This document shows positions 45,166 to 54,302 of a stretch of 64,000 nucleotides of DNA, one piece after another; position 1 is the stretch's first letter; each line of letters begins with the position of its first letter. Made by a program: the position numbers and the translations under genes. The stretch is from Ralstonia wenshanensis. GTDB lineage: Bacteria; Pseudomonadota; Gammaproteobacteria; Burkholderiales; Burkholderiaceae. A model generated the notes under the pieces. That model had not been told where the DNA came from and ran no database searches. It saw nothing but the letters and a program-made list of their open reading frames with translations. The stretch lies in contig NZ_CP076413.1 of NCBI RefSeq assembly GCF_021173085.1, positions 1,674,001-1,738,000 of the forward strand, in the 5' to 3' direction.

Positions 45166-46833
45166 TTACAGGCTGACGCGGCGGAAGTCCGCCAGCACGC
45201 TGGCCAGATACGCGTTGAAGCGCGCAGCCTCCGCGCCGTCGATCACGCGGTGATCGTACGACAGCGACAGCGGCAACGTCAGGCGCGGCACGAATTGCTT
45301 GCCGTCCCAAACCGGCTTCTGATAGCCGCGCGACAGGCCCAGGATCGCCACTTCCGGTGCGTTGATGATCGGCGTGAAGTTCGTGCCGCCAATACCACCC
45401 AGCGAAGAGATCGAGAAGCAGCCGCCCTGCATCTGGTCCGGCTTGAGCTTGCCTTCGCGGGCAGCCTTCGACAGGTCCGCCATTTCCTTGGCGATGTCGA
45501 TCAGGCCCTTCTTGTCCGCATCGCGGATCACCGGCACCACCAGCCCGTTGGGTGTATCGGCCGCAAAGCCGATGTGGAAATACTGCTTGAAGACGAGGTT
45601 GTCGCCGTCCAGGCTAGCGTTGAAGGTCGGGAATTTTTTGAGCGCACCAACGACTGCCTTGATCACGAACGCCAGCATCGTGAACTTCACGCCGGCCTTT
45701 TCGTGGTCCTTGTTCATCTGCACGCGGAAGGCTTCCAGCTCGGTGATGTCCGCTTCGTCGTTGTTGGTGACGTGCGGGATCATGACCCAGTTGCGGTGCA
45801 GGTTTGCACCCGAAATCTTCTTGATGCGCGACAGCGGCTTCGGATCGATCGGGCCGAACTTGGTGAAGTCGACCTTCGGCCACGGCAGCAGGTTCAGCTC
45901 GCCGCCACCGGCCGGTGCGCCCGCGGCAGCCTTGCCCGGAGCCGCGGCCTGGCCGCTCATCACGCCCTTGACGTAGCGCTGCACGTCTTCCTGCGTGATG
46001 CGGTTTTTCGGGCCCGTGCCGCCAACGAGGTGGACGTCCACGCCCAGCTCACGCGCGTACTTGCGCACCGACGGGCTGGCGTGCGCGGCCTTGCCCACCG
46101 TACCAACCGTATCCGCGGTGTACGTAGCGGGCGCTGCGGCCGGAGCAGCTGCGGGCGCAGCCGCAGGGGCCGGGCTCGGTGCAACGGCAACCGGGGCCGG
46201 AGCTTGTGCTGGTGCCGGTGCAGCGGCAGCGCCGCCTGCGCCTTCCAGCACGACGATCAGCGTGCCTTGCGACACGGCATCACCAACCTTCACGCGGATT
46301 TCCTTGACGACACCAGCGGCCGGCGAAGGCACATCCATCGTGGCCTTGTCCGACTCGAGCGTGATCAGCGATTGCTCGGCTTCCACCTTGTCGCCCACCT
46401 TCACGCTGATCTCGATGACCGGCACGTCGGTGTAGTCGCCAATGTCCGGCACCTTCACTTCAACGGTGCCGCCACCTGCGGCAGCCGGCGCAGGGGCCGG
46501 CGCTTGTGCGGCAGGTGCGGGCGCTGGCACAGCAGCGGCCAGAGCCGGCGCGGGTGCAGCTTGGGGCGCCGGGGCCGGCGCGGCAGCAGCGCCCTGCTCT
46601 TCGAGCAGCAGCACCAGCGAGCCTTCCGACACGGTATCGCCCACCTTGATCTTCACTTCCTTGACGACGCCGCTCTTGGGCGAGGGCACGTCCATGGTCG
46701 CCTTGTCCGATTCCAGCGTGACCAGCGAATCCTCGGCGTTGACGGTATCGCCCGCCTTGACCAGCACTTCGATCACCGGGACGTCTTTGTAGTCGCCGAT
46801 GTCCGGCACCTTGATTTCTACGACTTGACTCAT
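45166..46833 (-). CDS. aceF: Pyruvate dehydrogenase E2, dihydrolipoamide acetyltransferase
   Basis: E2 forms the core of the PDH complex and passes acetyl groups to CoA. The 555-residue protein has two lipoyl domains: the first at about residues 1-77 (lipoyl Lys in LESDKATMDVPSPKSG), the second at about 120-195 (LESDKATMDVPSPAAG). Both are followed by long Ala/Pro linkers. Then come the E1/E3-binding domain (HASPSVRKYARELGVDVHLVGGTG, in part) and the catalytic domain ending in LSYDHRVIDGAEAARF (His-x3-Asp-Gly). The start follows GGAGACAGAAG. It is 153 bp downstream of aceE. Confidence 0.96.
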   Translation of the reverse strand: MSQVVEIKVPDIGDYKDVPVIEVLVKAGDTVNAEDSLVTLESDKATMDVPSPKSGVVKEVKIKVGDTVSEGSLVLLLEEQGAAAAPAPAPQAAPAPALAAAVPAPAPAAQAPAPAPAAAGGGTVEVKVPDIGDYTDVPVIEISVKVGDKVEAEQSLITLESDKATMDVPSPAAGVVKEIRVKVGDAVSQGTLIVVLEGAGGAAAAPAPAQAPAPVAVAPSPAPAAAPAAAPAAAPATYTADTVGTVGKAAHASPSVRKYARELGVDVHLVGGTGPKNRITQEDVQRYVKGVMSGQAAAPGKAAAGAPAGGGELNLLPWPKVDFTKFGPIDPKPLSRIKKISGANLHRNWVMIPHVTNNDEADITELEAFRVQMNKDHEKAGVKFTMLAFVIKAVVGALKKFPTFNASLDGDNLVFKQYFHIGFAADTPNGLVVPVIRDADKKGLIDIAKEMADLSKAAREGKLKPDQMQGGCFSISSLGGIGGTNFTPIINAPEVAILGLSRGYQKPVWDGKQFVPRLTLPLSLSYDHRVIDGAEAARFNAYLASVLADFRRVSL

Positions 46834-46986
46834 TCTTCTGTCTCCAGAGGGTCTGGCGGCGAGAGCATCCGGCGGCGGACACGCGTTGCCCCGCAGGCTA
46901 CCGCATCGTGCAGGCAAATGCACGTTGCGGGAAGTCTGTCGGGGCGGTGCCCGGCCGGGACGCAACCCACGCGCCCGGCGGCTCCG

Positions 46987-49677
46987 TTATACGGTCATCG
47001 GGTTGGGCTTGTTCGGATCGAGGTTGTACTTCTTCAGTGCCTCGGCCACCTTTTCGCGCGGCAGCACGCCTTCGTCGGCGAGCGCCTTGAGCGACGCGAC
47101 CGTCACCCAGTAGCGGTCCACCTCGAAGAAGTGACGCAGCTTCTCGCGGGTATCCGAGCGGCCGAAGCCGTCGGTGCCCAGCACCACGTAGCGACGCGGC
47201 ACAAAGGCGCGGATCTGCTCGGCGAAGGTACGAACGTAGTCGGTCGATGCGATGACCGGACCGCGTGCGTTCTTGAGCAGCTTCTCGACGTGCGACTCGC
47301 GTTGCGGAGCCGTCGGGTTGAGCAGGTTCCAGCGCGCGGTGGCATTGCCTTCGCGGGCCAGCTCGGTAAAGCTCGGGCAGCCCCACAGGTCGGATTCGAC
47401 GCCCCAGTCCTTCTTCAGCAGCTCGGCCGCAGCAATCACTTCACGGAAGATCGTGCCCGAGCCCAGCAGTTGCACGCGCGGTGCGTTGCTGTTCTCGACG
47501 CCCTTCTTGAACTGATACATCCCCTTGATGATGTCCGCCTCGACACCCGCCGGCATTTCCGGGTGCTCGTAGTTTTCGTTCATCACCGTCAAGTAGTAAT
47601 AGACGTCTTCCTGCTCGACATACATGCGACGCAGGCCGTCTTGCATCACCACCGCCAGTTCGTACTGGAAGGTCGGGTCATACGAAATGCAGTTCGGGAT
47701 AGCTGCGTGGTACACGTGCGAGTGGCCGTCTTCGTGCTGCAGGCCTTCGCCGTTCAGCGTGGTACGGCCTGCGGTGCCGCCCAGCAGGAAGCCGCGCGAA
47801 CGCATGTCGCCAGCGGCCCAGCAGAGGTCGCCGATACGCTGGATGCCGAACATCGAGTAGTAGATGTAGAACGGGATCATCGCCACGCCATGCGTCGAAT
47901 ACGACGTGGCGGCGGCAATCCAGTCGCACATGGCGCCGGCTTCGTTGATGCCTTCCTGCAGCACCTGGCCCGTCTGCGATTCCTTGTAGAACATCAGTTG
48001 GTCGTGATCCTGCGGCACGTACTTCTGGCCTTCCTGGTTCCAGATACCAACCTGGCGGAACAGGCCTTCCATGCCGAACGTGCGCGACTCATCGGGCACG
48101 ATGGGCACGACGTGCTTACCGATGTTCTTGTCCTTCAGCAGGATGTTCAGAATGCGCACGAACGCCATCGTCGTGGACACTTCACGGCCTTCGCCGGTGG
48201 CCTTGAGCAATGCGTCGAACGCGGCCAGCGCCGGAATCTGCAGCGGGTCGGCCTTCTGGCGACGGGCCGGCAGGTAGCCGCCCAGGTCCATGCGCGCCTT
48301 GCGCATGTATTCGAGTTCCTTCGAACCTTCTTCGAACTTGACGTACGGAACGTGCTCGAGCTGATCGTCGGCAACCGGAATGTTGAAGCGATCGCGCAGC
48401 TTGCGGATGGCGTCCACCGGCATCTTCTTCTGCTGGTGGGCGATGTTCATCGCCTCGCCGGCTTCGCCCATGCCGTAGCCCTTGATGGTCTTGGCGAGAA
48501 TGACGGTCGGCTGGCCCTTGTGGTTGCTTGCCGACTGGAATGCCGCGTAGATCTTGTGCGGATCATGGCCGCCGCGGTTCAGCGCCCAGATGTCGTCGTC
48601 GGACCAGTCGGCCACCATGGCCTTGAGTTCCGGCGTGTTGAAGAAGTGCTCGCGCACATAGGCGCCGCTCTTGGACTTGAAGGTCTGGTACTCGCCGTCG
48701 ACGCATTCCATCATGCGGCTCATCAGCAGGCCCTTCGTGTCGCGGGCAAGCAGTTGGTCCCAGCGGCTGCCCCAGATGACCTTGATGACGTTCCAGCCGG
48801 CGCCGCGGAATTCCGATTCCAGTTCTTGGATGATCTTGCCGTTGCCGCGCACCGGACCATCCAGGCGCTGCAGGTTGCAGTTGATCACGAAGACGAGGTT
48901 GTCCAGCTTTTCACGGCCAGCCATGCCGATCGCGCCCAGTGATTCCGGCTCGTCGGTTTCGCCATCGCCCAGGAACGCCCAGACCTTGCGGTTTTCCCAG
49001 TTCTGGATCAGGCCGCGGCTAGCCAGGTACTTGGTGAAGCGCGCCTGGTAGATCGCCATGATCGGACCCAAGCCCATCGACACGGTCGGGAATTGCCAGA
49101 AATCCGGCATCAGCCACGGGTGCGGGTACGACGAGATGCCCTTGCCGTCGACTTCCTGGCGGAAGCTGTCGAGTTGCTCTTCGCTCAGACGGCCCAGCAG
49201 GAAAGCGCGCGAGTACACGCCCGGCGCCGAGTGGCCCTGCACGAACACCATGTCGCCACCGTGCTTGTCAGACGGGGCGTGCCAGAAATGGTTGTAGCCG
49301 ACGTCATACAGCGTGGCCGCCGAAGCGAACGACGAGATATGACCGCCGACGTTCGTGTCCTTGTTCGCACGCAGCACCATCGCCATGGCGTTCCAGCGCG
49401 TGTACGAGCGGATGCGGTGCTCGATTTCCTGGTTGCCAGGAATGCGGTCCTGGTTCTCAACCGGGATCGTATTGATATAGGGGGTTTCTGCGTGCAGCGG
49501 AGACGTCACGCCGTTAATGCGTGCGTATTCGATCTGCTTGTCGAGGAGGAACGCCGCACGTTGCGGGCCTTCCGCGCCGATGACGCCTTGCAGCGCCTCC
49601 AGCCATTCCTTGGTTTCCTGGGGATCAACGTCGCTGGCGCTCGTGGCACCCAGGACTTGTTCTGGTACGGCCGACAT
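46987..49677 (-). CDS. aceE: Pyruvate dehydrogenase E1 component (homodimeric)
   Basis: E1 decarboxylates pyruvate using thiamine diphosphate and acetylates the lipoyl groups of E2. The 896-residue protein is of the single-chain type. The ThDP motif is GDGETDEPESLGAIGMAGREKLDNLVFVINCN (abridged; GDG start and N-C-N end). HISSFASAATLYDVGYNHFW is the typical active-site region, and the C-terminal part has VLGTDGFGRSDTREKLRHFF. The start MSAVPEQV is chosen because the 40 codons upstream are not homologous. It heads the aceE-aceF-BPH-lpdA operon, with a likely promoter at 49840-49868. Confidence 0.97.
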   Translation of the reverse strand: MSAVPEQVLGATSASDVDPQETKEWLEALQGVIGAEGPQRAAFLLDKQIEYARINGVTSPLHAETPYINTIPVENQDRIPGNQEIEHRIRSYTRWNAMAMVLRANKDTNVGGHISSFASAATLYDVGYNHFWHAPSDKHGGDMVFVQGHSAPGVYSRAFLLGRLSEEQLDSFRQEVDGKGISSYPHPWLMPDFWQFPTVSMGLGPIMAIYQARFTKYLASRGLIQNWENRKVWAFLGDGETDEPESLGAIGMAGREKLDNLVFVINCNLQRLDGPVRGNGKIIQELESEFRGAGWNVIKVIWGSRWDQLLARDTKGLLMSRMMECVDGEYQTFKSKSGAYVREHFFNTPELKAMVADWSDDDIWALNRGGHDPHKIYAAFQSASNHKGQPTVILAKTIKGYGMGEAGEAMNIAHQQKKMPVDAIRKLRDRFNIPVADDQLEHVPYVKFEEGSKELEYMRKARMDLGGYLPARRQKADPLQIPALAAFDALLKATGEGREVSTTMAFVRILNILLKDKNIGKHVVPIVPDESRTFGMEGLFRQVGIWNQEGQKYVPQDHDQLMFYKESQTGQVLQEGINEAGAMCDWIAAATSYSTHGVAMIPFYIYYSMFGIQRIGDLCWAAGDMRSRGFLLGGTAGRTTLNGEGLQHEDGHSHVYHAAIPNCISYDPTFQYELAVVMQDGLRRMYVEQEDVYYYLTVMNENYEHPEMPAGVEADIIKGMYQFKKGVENSNAPRVQLLGSGTIFREVIAAAELLKKDWGVESDLWGCPSFTELAREGNATARWNLLNPTAPQRESHVEKLLKNARGPVIASTDYVRTFAEQIRAFVPRRYVVLGTDGFGRSDTREKLRHFFEVDRYWVTVASLKALADEGVLPREKVAEALKKYNLDPNKPNPMTV

Positions 49678-49991
49678 GGCGGTCTCCTTGGTAGCAGTAA
49701 CGATAGTTGCGTCTCTTGTGAGGTGCCCCACTGCTACACGCGTTTGCACGCACGCAAGGGCCACCCCGACTTTTGCGCTGATTCTATGGGCACCCACAAA
49801 CGCAGCACAAGCGGAATTTTCAAATTGCGATATGGTTTTTTATAATGTGGAATATTGCCGCAACGCAAAACAAATCACTTTTGACATTGCAGTGCAGCAT
49901 TTTCTGAGCGAACAAGACAGCTCACCAATCGGTTTCCCCAAGCGACCCGCAAGTTGATTGCCGTTACACTTGGTTTTGCGCAGTTGCACAG
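49678..49991. promoter_or_regulatory. Divergent control region of aceE and the histidine kinase gene
   Basis: No gene in 314 bp; the middle is AT-rich. On the minus strand TTGCGT (49868-49863), 17 bases and TTATAA (49845-49840) would serve aceE. On the plus strand the overlapping TATAAT (49841-49846) could serve the kinase gene, with a weak -35. A TTGACA at 49881-49886 has no matching -10. I see no obvious regulator palindrome. Confidence 0.5.
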
Positions 49992-52568
49992 ATGCCCACT
50001 CCTTTACCTCCGCAGAATTCCGGCGTTCGTCCGCCCATCATGCTTGCCCCCTCCCACGCTTCGCAGGACCCGGCCGCCAAGTCCGAGCCGCCAACGCCTG
50101 CTGCGCCTGCGCCCATTTCCGCAAACGCGTCTGAACTGCCATCAGACGAAATCGTGCGCCCGAACATGCCTCGCCGCCTGTGGCTGACGCGCCTGGCCCG
50201 GCTGTGGTCGACCAACTGGTTCATGTTCATCCCGCTGGTGGCGATCGTTCTGTTTGCCGGCGCGATGATTTTCATCCTGTATCAGTTGCACGCCACGGAG
50301 GTACAGCAGCAGCGCGACGCTCTCTACCGCGATGCCGCCTGGGCCGAGCAGAAGGTGCGCCTGTCACTGCAAAGCAATCAGGATCAAGTGGCCGCCCTGG
50401 CGCGCGATATCGGTGCCGCGCAGCTTGATCCGAGCGCCTACCGCGATGCCGCCCGCCAGCTCCTGCGCGAGAACCCCGAGCTGGTCTTCATCAATTGGCT
50501 GGACGCCACGCGCCGCCCGCGCTGGGCGTTCCCGTCCACCTCCGAGTTCACCGCGCGCGTGCGCGAAACGCGCGACCATCCGCTTGAGCCCGAAATCCAG
50601 TCCGCCTACGACGCCGCCCGTGAGACGCAGCGCGCCGTCTATTCGCGCCCCATCCAGAACGAGCGGGGCGAGAGCTTCATGCTCATGGAAGTGCCGATCG
50701 TGCGCGACAACGAATTCCTGGGCACGGTGGGCGCCATGTATTCGGTCACGGGCATCCTCACGCAATTGCTGCCGGGCGAGCTGACCGACCGCTACCGCTT
50801 CTCGCTGGTCGACAAGAACAACGTGATCCGCGCGAGCACGTCATTGCGGCCGGTGCCCAAGGCGGCCGCGTCGTACGAGGTGCTGCTCGACCCGCCGGGG
50901 CATTCGCTGTCGTTGCGGGCCGAGGCGTATCCGGCACCGTCCAATCTGCCCAACAACATGCTGATGTGGCTGGTGGCGGGCCTGTCGTGTTTCGTGATCT
51001 GGAGCCTCTGGAGCGTGTGGCGCCACACCAGCCGCCGTTCGGAAGCACAGCGCGCGCTACTGGCGGAAACGTCGTTCCGCCGCGCCATGGAAAACTCCAT
51101 GGTGATCGGCATGCGCTCGCTCGACCTCAACGGTCGCATCACCTACGTGAACCCGGCGTTCTGCCGCATGATCGGTTGGACGGAGGCTGAGCTGGTCGGC
51201 CGCATGCCGCCGTTCCCATACTGGCCGCCCAACGAGATCGGCGAGATGCAGAAGCACATCGAGCTGACTCTGCGTGGCAAGGCCCCCGCCAACGGCATGG
51301 AGCTGCGCATGATGCGCCGCGACGGCACGAGCTTCTATGCGCGGATGTACGTCTCGCCGCTGATCGACGCACGCGGCCGACACACCGGTTGGATGAGCTC
51401 CATCACGGACATCACCGAGCCCAAGCGCGCCCGCGAAGACCTGGCTGCCGCGCACGACCGCTTCACCACGGTGCTCGAGAGCCTGGACGCGGCCGTGTCG
51501 GTGCTCTCGACCGACAAGGCCGAGCTGCTGTTCGCCAACCGCTACTACCGCCAGCTTTTCGGCTGGGAAGCGTTCGGCCATCTGCAGCTCTCGGGCAACG
51601 ACGTCAACACCGAAGACGTTTCCAGCGATGCACTGGACCTTGTGGACGCCTACGCGGGCCTGCCCGCCTCCGAACTGACGCCTCACGCTGCAGATGCGCG
51701 GGAAATCTACGTGCCGTCGATGCAGAAGTGGTTTGAAGTGCGGCGCCGCTACATCCAGTGGGTGGACGGCCACCTTGCGCAGATGCAGATCGCCACCGAC
51801 ATCACCGTGCGCAAGGCAGCAGAAGAGATGACGCGCCAGCACGAAGAACGCCTGCAGTTCACCAGCCGCCTGACGACGATGGGCGAGATGGCCTCGTCGC
51901 TGGCACACGAGCTGAACCAGCCGCTGGCTGCCATCAACAACTACTGCATGGGTGCGGTGGGCCGTCTTAAGTCCGGACGGAGCACGCCAGAAGAGTTGAT
52001 TCCGGTGCTGGAAAAGACCTCCGCTCAGGCCGTGCGTGCCGGCACGATCATCCAGCGCATCCGCGGCTTCGTGAAACGCAGCCAGCCGCAGCGGCGCGAA
52101 TCCGACCTGCGCGACATCGTCGCCGACGCCGTGGGCCTGGCCGAACTGGAGGCCACCCGGCGCGGCATCACCATCCTGACCCGCCTGCCGGGCGACCTGC
52201 CCCATCTGTACGTCGATCCGGTGCTGATCGAGCAGGTGCTTGTCAATCTGCTCAAGAACGCTGCAGAAGCCATGGCCGCCCACCCGCGCCTGCGCGCCGC
52301 CAGCGTCCTGCGCCTGCACGCCAACCTGATCAACGACCCCGAAAACTCTGTGCTGATCGAGGTGATCGACCAGGGCCCGGGTGTAGACGACAGCACCAAG
52401 GAGCGGCTGTTCGAGCCGTTCTTCAGCACAAAATCCGACGGCATGGGCATGGGGCTGAATATCTGCCGCTCCATCATAGAATCCCACCTCGGCAGGCTCT
52501 GGGTAGAAAACAACGCCGATGGCATCGGCTGTACGTTTAAAATCATCCTGCCGCTGAATCCGCTGTAG
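49992..52568 (+). CDS. PAS-domain sensor histidine kinase
   Basis: An 858-residue membrane sensor. It has a Pro/Ala/Ser-rich cytoplasmic tail (1-60) and transmembrane helices at about 76-98 and 322-343 that enclose a periplasmic domain of some 220 residues (CHASE-like, with a possible coiled-coil start). Two PAS domains follow (about 365-480 and 490-610; NGRITYVNPAFCRMIGWTEAELVG). The HisKA has phospho-His in SLAHELNQPLAAINNY, and the ATPase domain has VLVNLLKNAAEAM and GMGMGLNICRSIIESH. This is the FixL/DctB/TodS-like class paired with LuxR-type regulators. The regulator gene follows 40 bp later. The signal is unknown. Confidence 0.92.
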   Translation: MPTPLPPQNSGVRPPIMLAPSHASQDPAAKSEPPTPAAPAPISANASELPSDEIVRPNMPRRLWLTRLARLWSTNWFMFIPLVAIVLFAGAMIFILYQLHATEVQQQRDALYRDAAWAEQKVRLSLQSNQDQVAALARDIGAAQLDPSAYRDAARQLLRENPELVFINWLDATRRPRWAFPSTSEFTARVRETRDHPLEPEIQSAYDAARETQRAVYSRPIQNERGESFMLMEVPIVRDNEFLGTVGAMYSVTGILTQLLPGELTDRYRFSLVDKNNVIRASTSLRPVPKAAASYEVLLDPPGHSLSLRAEAYPAPSNLPNNMLMWLVAGLSCFVIWSLWSVWRHTSRRSEAQRALLAETSFRRAMENSMVIGMRSLDLNGRITYVNPAFCRMIGWTEAELVGRMPPFPYWPPNEIGEMQKHIELTLRGKAPANGMELRMMRRDGTSFYARMYVSPLIDARGRHTGWMSSITDITEPKRAREDLAAAHDRFTTVLESLDAAVSVLSTDKAELLFANRYYRQLFGWEAFGHLQLSGNDVNTEDVSSDALDLVDAYAGLPASELTPHAADAREIYVPSMQKWFEVRRRYIQWVDGHLAQMQIATDITVRKAAEEMTRQHEERLQFTSRLTTMGEMASSLAHELNQPLAAINNYCMGAVGRLKSGRSTPEELIPVLEKTSAQAVRAGTIIQRIRGFVKRSQPQRRESDLRDIVADAVGLAELEATRRGITILTRLPGDLPHLYVDPVLIEQVLVNLLKNAAEAMAAHPRLRAASVLRLHANLINDPENSVLIEVIDQGPGVDDSTKERLFEPFFSTKSDGMGMGLNICRSIIESHLGRLWVENNADGIGCTFKIILPLNPL

Positions 52569-52608
52569 ATCGTTTTTAAAACATAGAACGTAGACCGAGG
52601 ACTCCTCC

Positions 52609-53244
52609 ATGAGCACAACGCCCGCCGCAGTTGCGCCGCGCAACGAAACCGTGTTCGTCGTCGATGACGATGAAGCCATGCGTGACTCGTTGACGTGGCT
52701 GCTCGAAGGCAACGGCTACACCGTCCGCACCTACCGCAGTGCCGAAGAATTCCTGGTCGACGACAAGCGTGGCGAAGGCGTCGGCTGTCTGATCCTCGAC
52801 GTGCGTATGCAAGGCATGAGCGGCCCCGAGCTGCAAGACCGCCTGTTGGCCGAAAACAGCCGCATGCCGATCGTCTTCGTCACGGGCCACGGCGACGTGC
52901 CGATGGCGGTGTCGACCATGAAGAAAGGTGCGGTCGACTTCATCGAAAAACCGTTCGACGAATCCGAACTGCGCGAGCTGGTTGAACGCATGCTCAGCAA
53001 GGCCCGCAGCGAAGACTCGGTCGCCCGCGAGCAAAAGGCTGCCAAGGACCTTCTCGGCCGCCTGACCACACGCGAGCAGCAAGTGCTGGAGCGCATCGTC
53101 GCCGGCCGTCTGAACAAGCAGATTGCCGACGATCTGGGCATTTCCATCAAGACGGTGGAAGCGCACCGCGCCAACATCATGGAAAAGCTCAACGTGAACA
53201 CGGTGGCAGACCTGCTGCGTCTGGCTTTGTCGCGCAACGCCTGA
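52609..53244 (+). CDS. FixJ/NarL-type response regulator
   Basis: A 211-residue regulator. The receiver domain has the acidic pair in VFVVDDDEAM, phospho-Asp at residue 64 (LILDVRMQGMSG), the Thr/Lys region TGHGDVPMAV and FIEKPFDE. The C-terminal LuxR-type helix-turn-helix is TTREQQVLERIVAGRLNKQIADDLGISIKTVE (abridged). The GGACTCCTCC upstream lacks a perfect ribosome site, but the start is clear from homology. It is surely the partner of the kinase upstream. Its targets are not known; aceE, divergent from the kinase, is one candidate. Confidence 0.93.
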   Translation: MSTTPAAVAPRNETVFVVDDDEAMRDSLTWLLEGNGYTVRTYRSAEEFLVDDKRGEGVGCLILDVRMQGMSGPELQDRLLAENSRMPIVFVTGHGDVPMAVSTMKKGAVDFIEKPFDESELRELVERMLSKARSEDSVAREQKAAKDLLGRLTTREQQVLERIVAGRLNKQIADDLGISIKTVEAHRANIMEKLNVNTVADLLRLALSRNA

Positions 53245-53300
53245 TAGGCCGCAGGCACGACCAAGTGCTCATCAGGGCGGCTGGAAGGAAGGCGGCGATT

Positions 53301-53306
53301 TATAAT
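53301..53306 (+). promoter_or_regulatory. -10 box of folD
   Basis: A perfect TATAAT 33 bp before the folD ATG; the -35 is not obvious. Confidence 0.45.
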
Positions 53307-53338
53307 CGCGGTTTGCCCTCTCACTCCTCCGCCCAGCC

Positions 53339-54208
53339 ATGACCGCCCAACTCATTGACGGCAACGCGCTTGCCAAACAACTCCGCGCCGAGGCCGCACA
53401 ACGCGCCGCCGCCCTGACCGCGCGCGGCCACCAGCCCGGCCTCGCCGTGATCCTCGTCGGCGAAGACCCGGCCAGTCAGGTCTATGTGCGCAACAAGATC
53501 AAGGCGTGCGAAGACAACGGCTTCCTGTCAAGCTTCGACCGCTACCCCGCTGACCTGTCTGAAGCCGACCTGCTCGGCCGCATCGACGCGCTGAACCGCG
53601 ACCCGCGCATCCACGGCATCCTGGTCCAACTGCCGCTGCCCAAGCACATCGACAGCCACAAGGTGCTCGAAGCCATCGCGCCCGAGAAGGACGTGGACGG
53701 TTTCCACGTGGCCAATGCCGGCGCCCTGATGACCGGCGCCCCGCTGTTCCGCCCGTGTACGCCGTACGGCTGCATGAAGATGCTGGAATCGATCAACTAC
53801 CCGGTGCGCGGCGCCAATGCGGTGGTGGTCGGCGCCTCGAACATCGTCGGCAAGCCGATGGCGATGCTGCTGCTGCAAGCCGGTGCCACCATCACCATCT
53901 GCAACAGCAAGACGCGCGATTTGGCCGCGCACACACGTGAGGCCGACATCATCGTGGCCGCCGTGGGCCGCCGCAACATCATCACCGCCGACATGGTCAA
54001 GCCCGGCGCGGTCGTCATCGACGTCGGCATGAACCGCGACGACGCCGGCAAGCTATGCGGCGACGTCGACTTTGCCGGCATCAAGGAAGTTGCTGGCTAC
54101 ATCACGCCGGTGCCGGGTGGCGTTGGCCCGATGACGATCACCATGCTGCTGATCAACACCCTGGAAGCCGCCGAGCGCGCTGCCCAAGGAGCCGCCCTGG
54201 CGGCGTAA
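53339..54208 (+). CDS. folD: Methylenetetrahydrofolate dehydrogenase / cyclohydrolase
   Basis: FolD interconverts 5,10-methylene- and 10-formyl-tetrahydrofolate. The 289-residue protein shows [29 protein letters not shown] (abridged; the Tyr and Lys of the active site), [40 protein letters not shown], the nucleotide loop [17 protein letters not shown] and the C-terminal [15 protein letters not shown]. It follows the response regulator by 94 bp with its own -10 box and ends in a terminator. Confidence 0.97.
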   Translation: MTAQLIDGNALAKQLRAEAAQRAAALTARGHQPGLAVILVGEDPASQVYVRNKIKACEDNGFLSSFDRYPADLSEADLLGRIDALNRDPRIHGILVQLPLPKHIDSHKVLEAIAPEKDVDGFHVANAGALMTGAPLFRPCTPYGCMKMLESINYPVRGANAVVVGASNIVGKPMAMLLLQAGATITICNSKTRDLAAHTREADIIVAAVGRRNIITADMVKPGAVVIDVGMNRDDAGKLCGDVDFAGIKEVAGYITPVPGGVGPMTITMLLINTLEAAERAAQGAALAA

Positions 54209-54235
54209 GCTTCACCCTGATCCAGTTGGAAACGG

Positions 54236-54273
54236 AAAAAGCGTCCCCACCTGTTGGATCGGACGCTTTTTTT
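54236..54273 (+). terminator. Terminator of folD
   Basis: AAAAAGCGTCC and GGACGCTTTTT are the stem, with a 14-base loop and more T after it. Confidence 0.9.
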
Positions 54274-54302
54274 GTCTCCCGAATTTCTCTACCGAGCCCG
54301 CC

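Noticed and set aside
45160-48942. A 1260-codon open frame on the plus strand, among the longest in the window
   Set aside because: It lies antisense to aceF and aceE. The product is rich in His, Arg, Val and Leu with no domain, as expected when a high-GC3 gene is read on the opposite strand. The genes on the other strand are certain.
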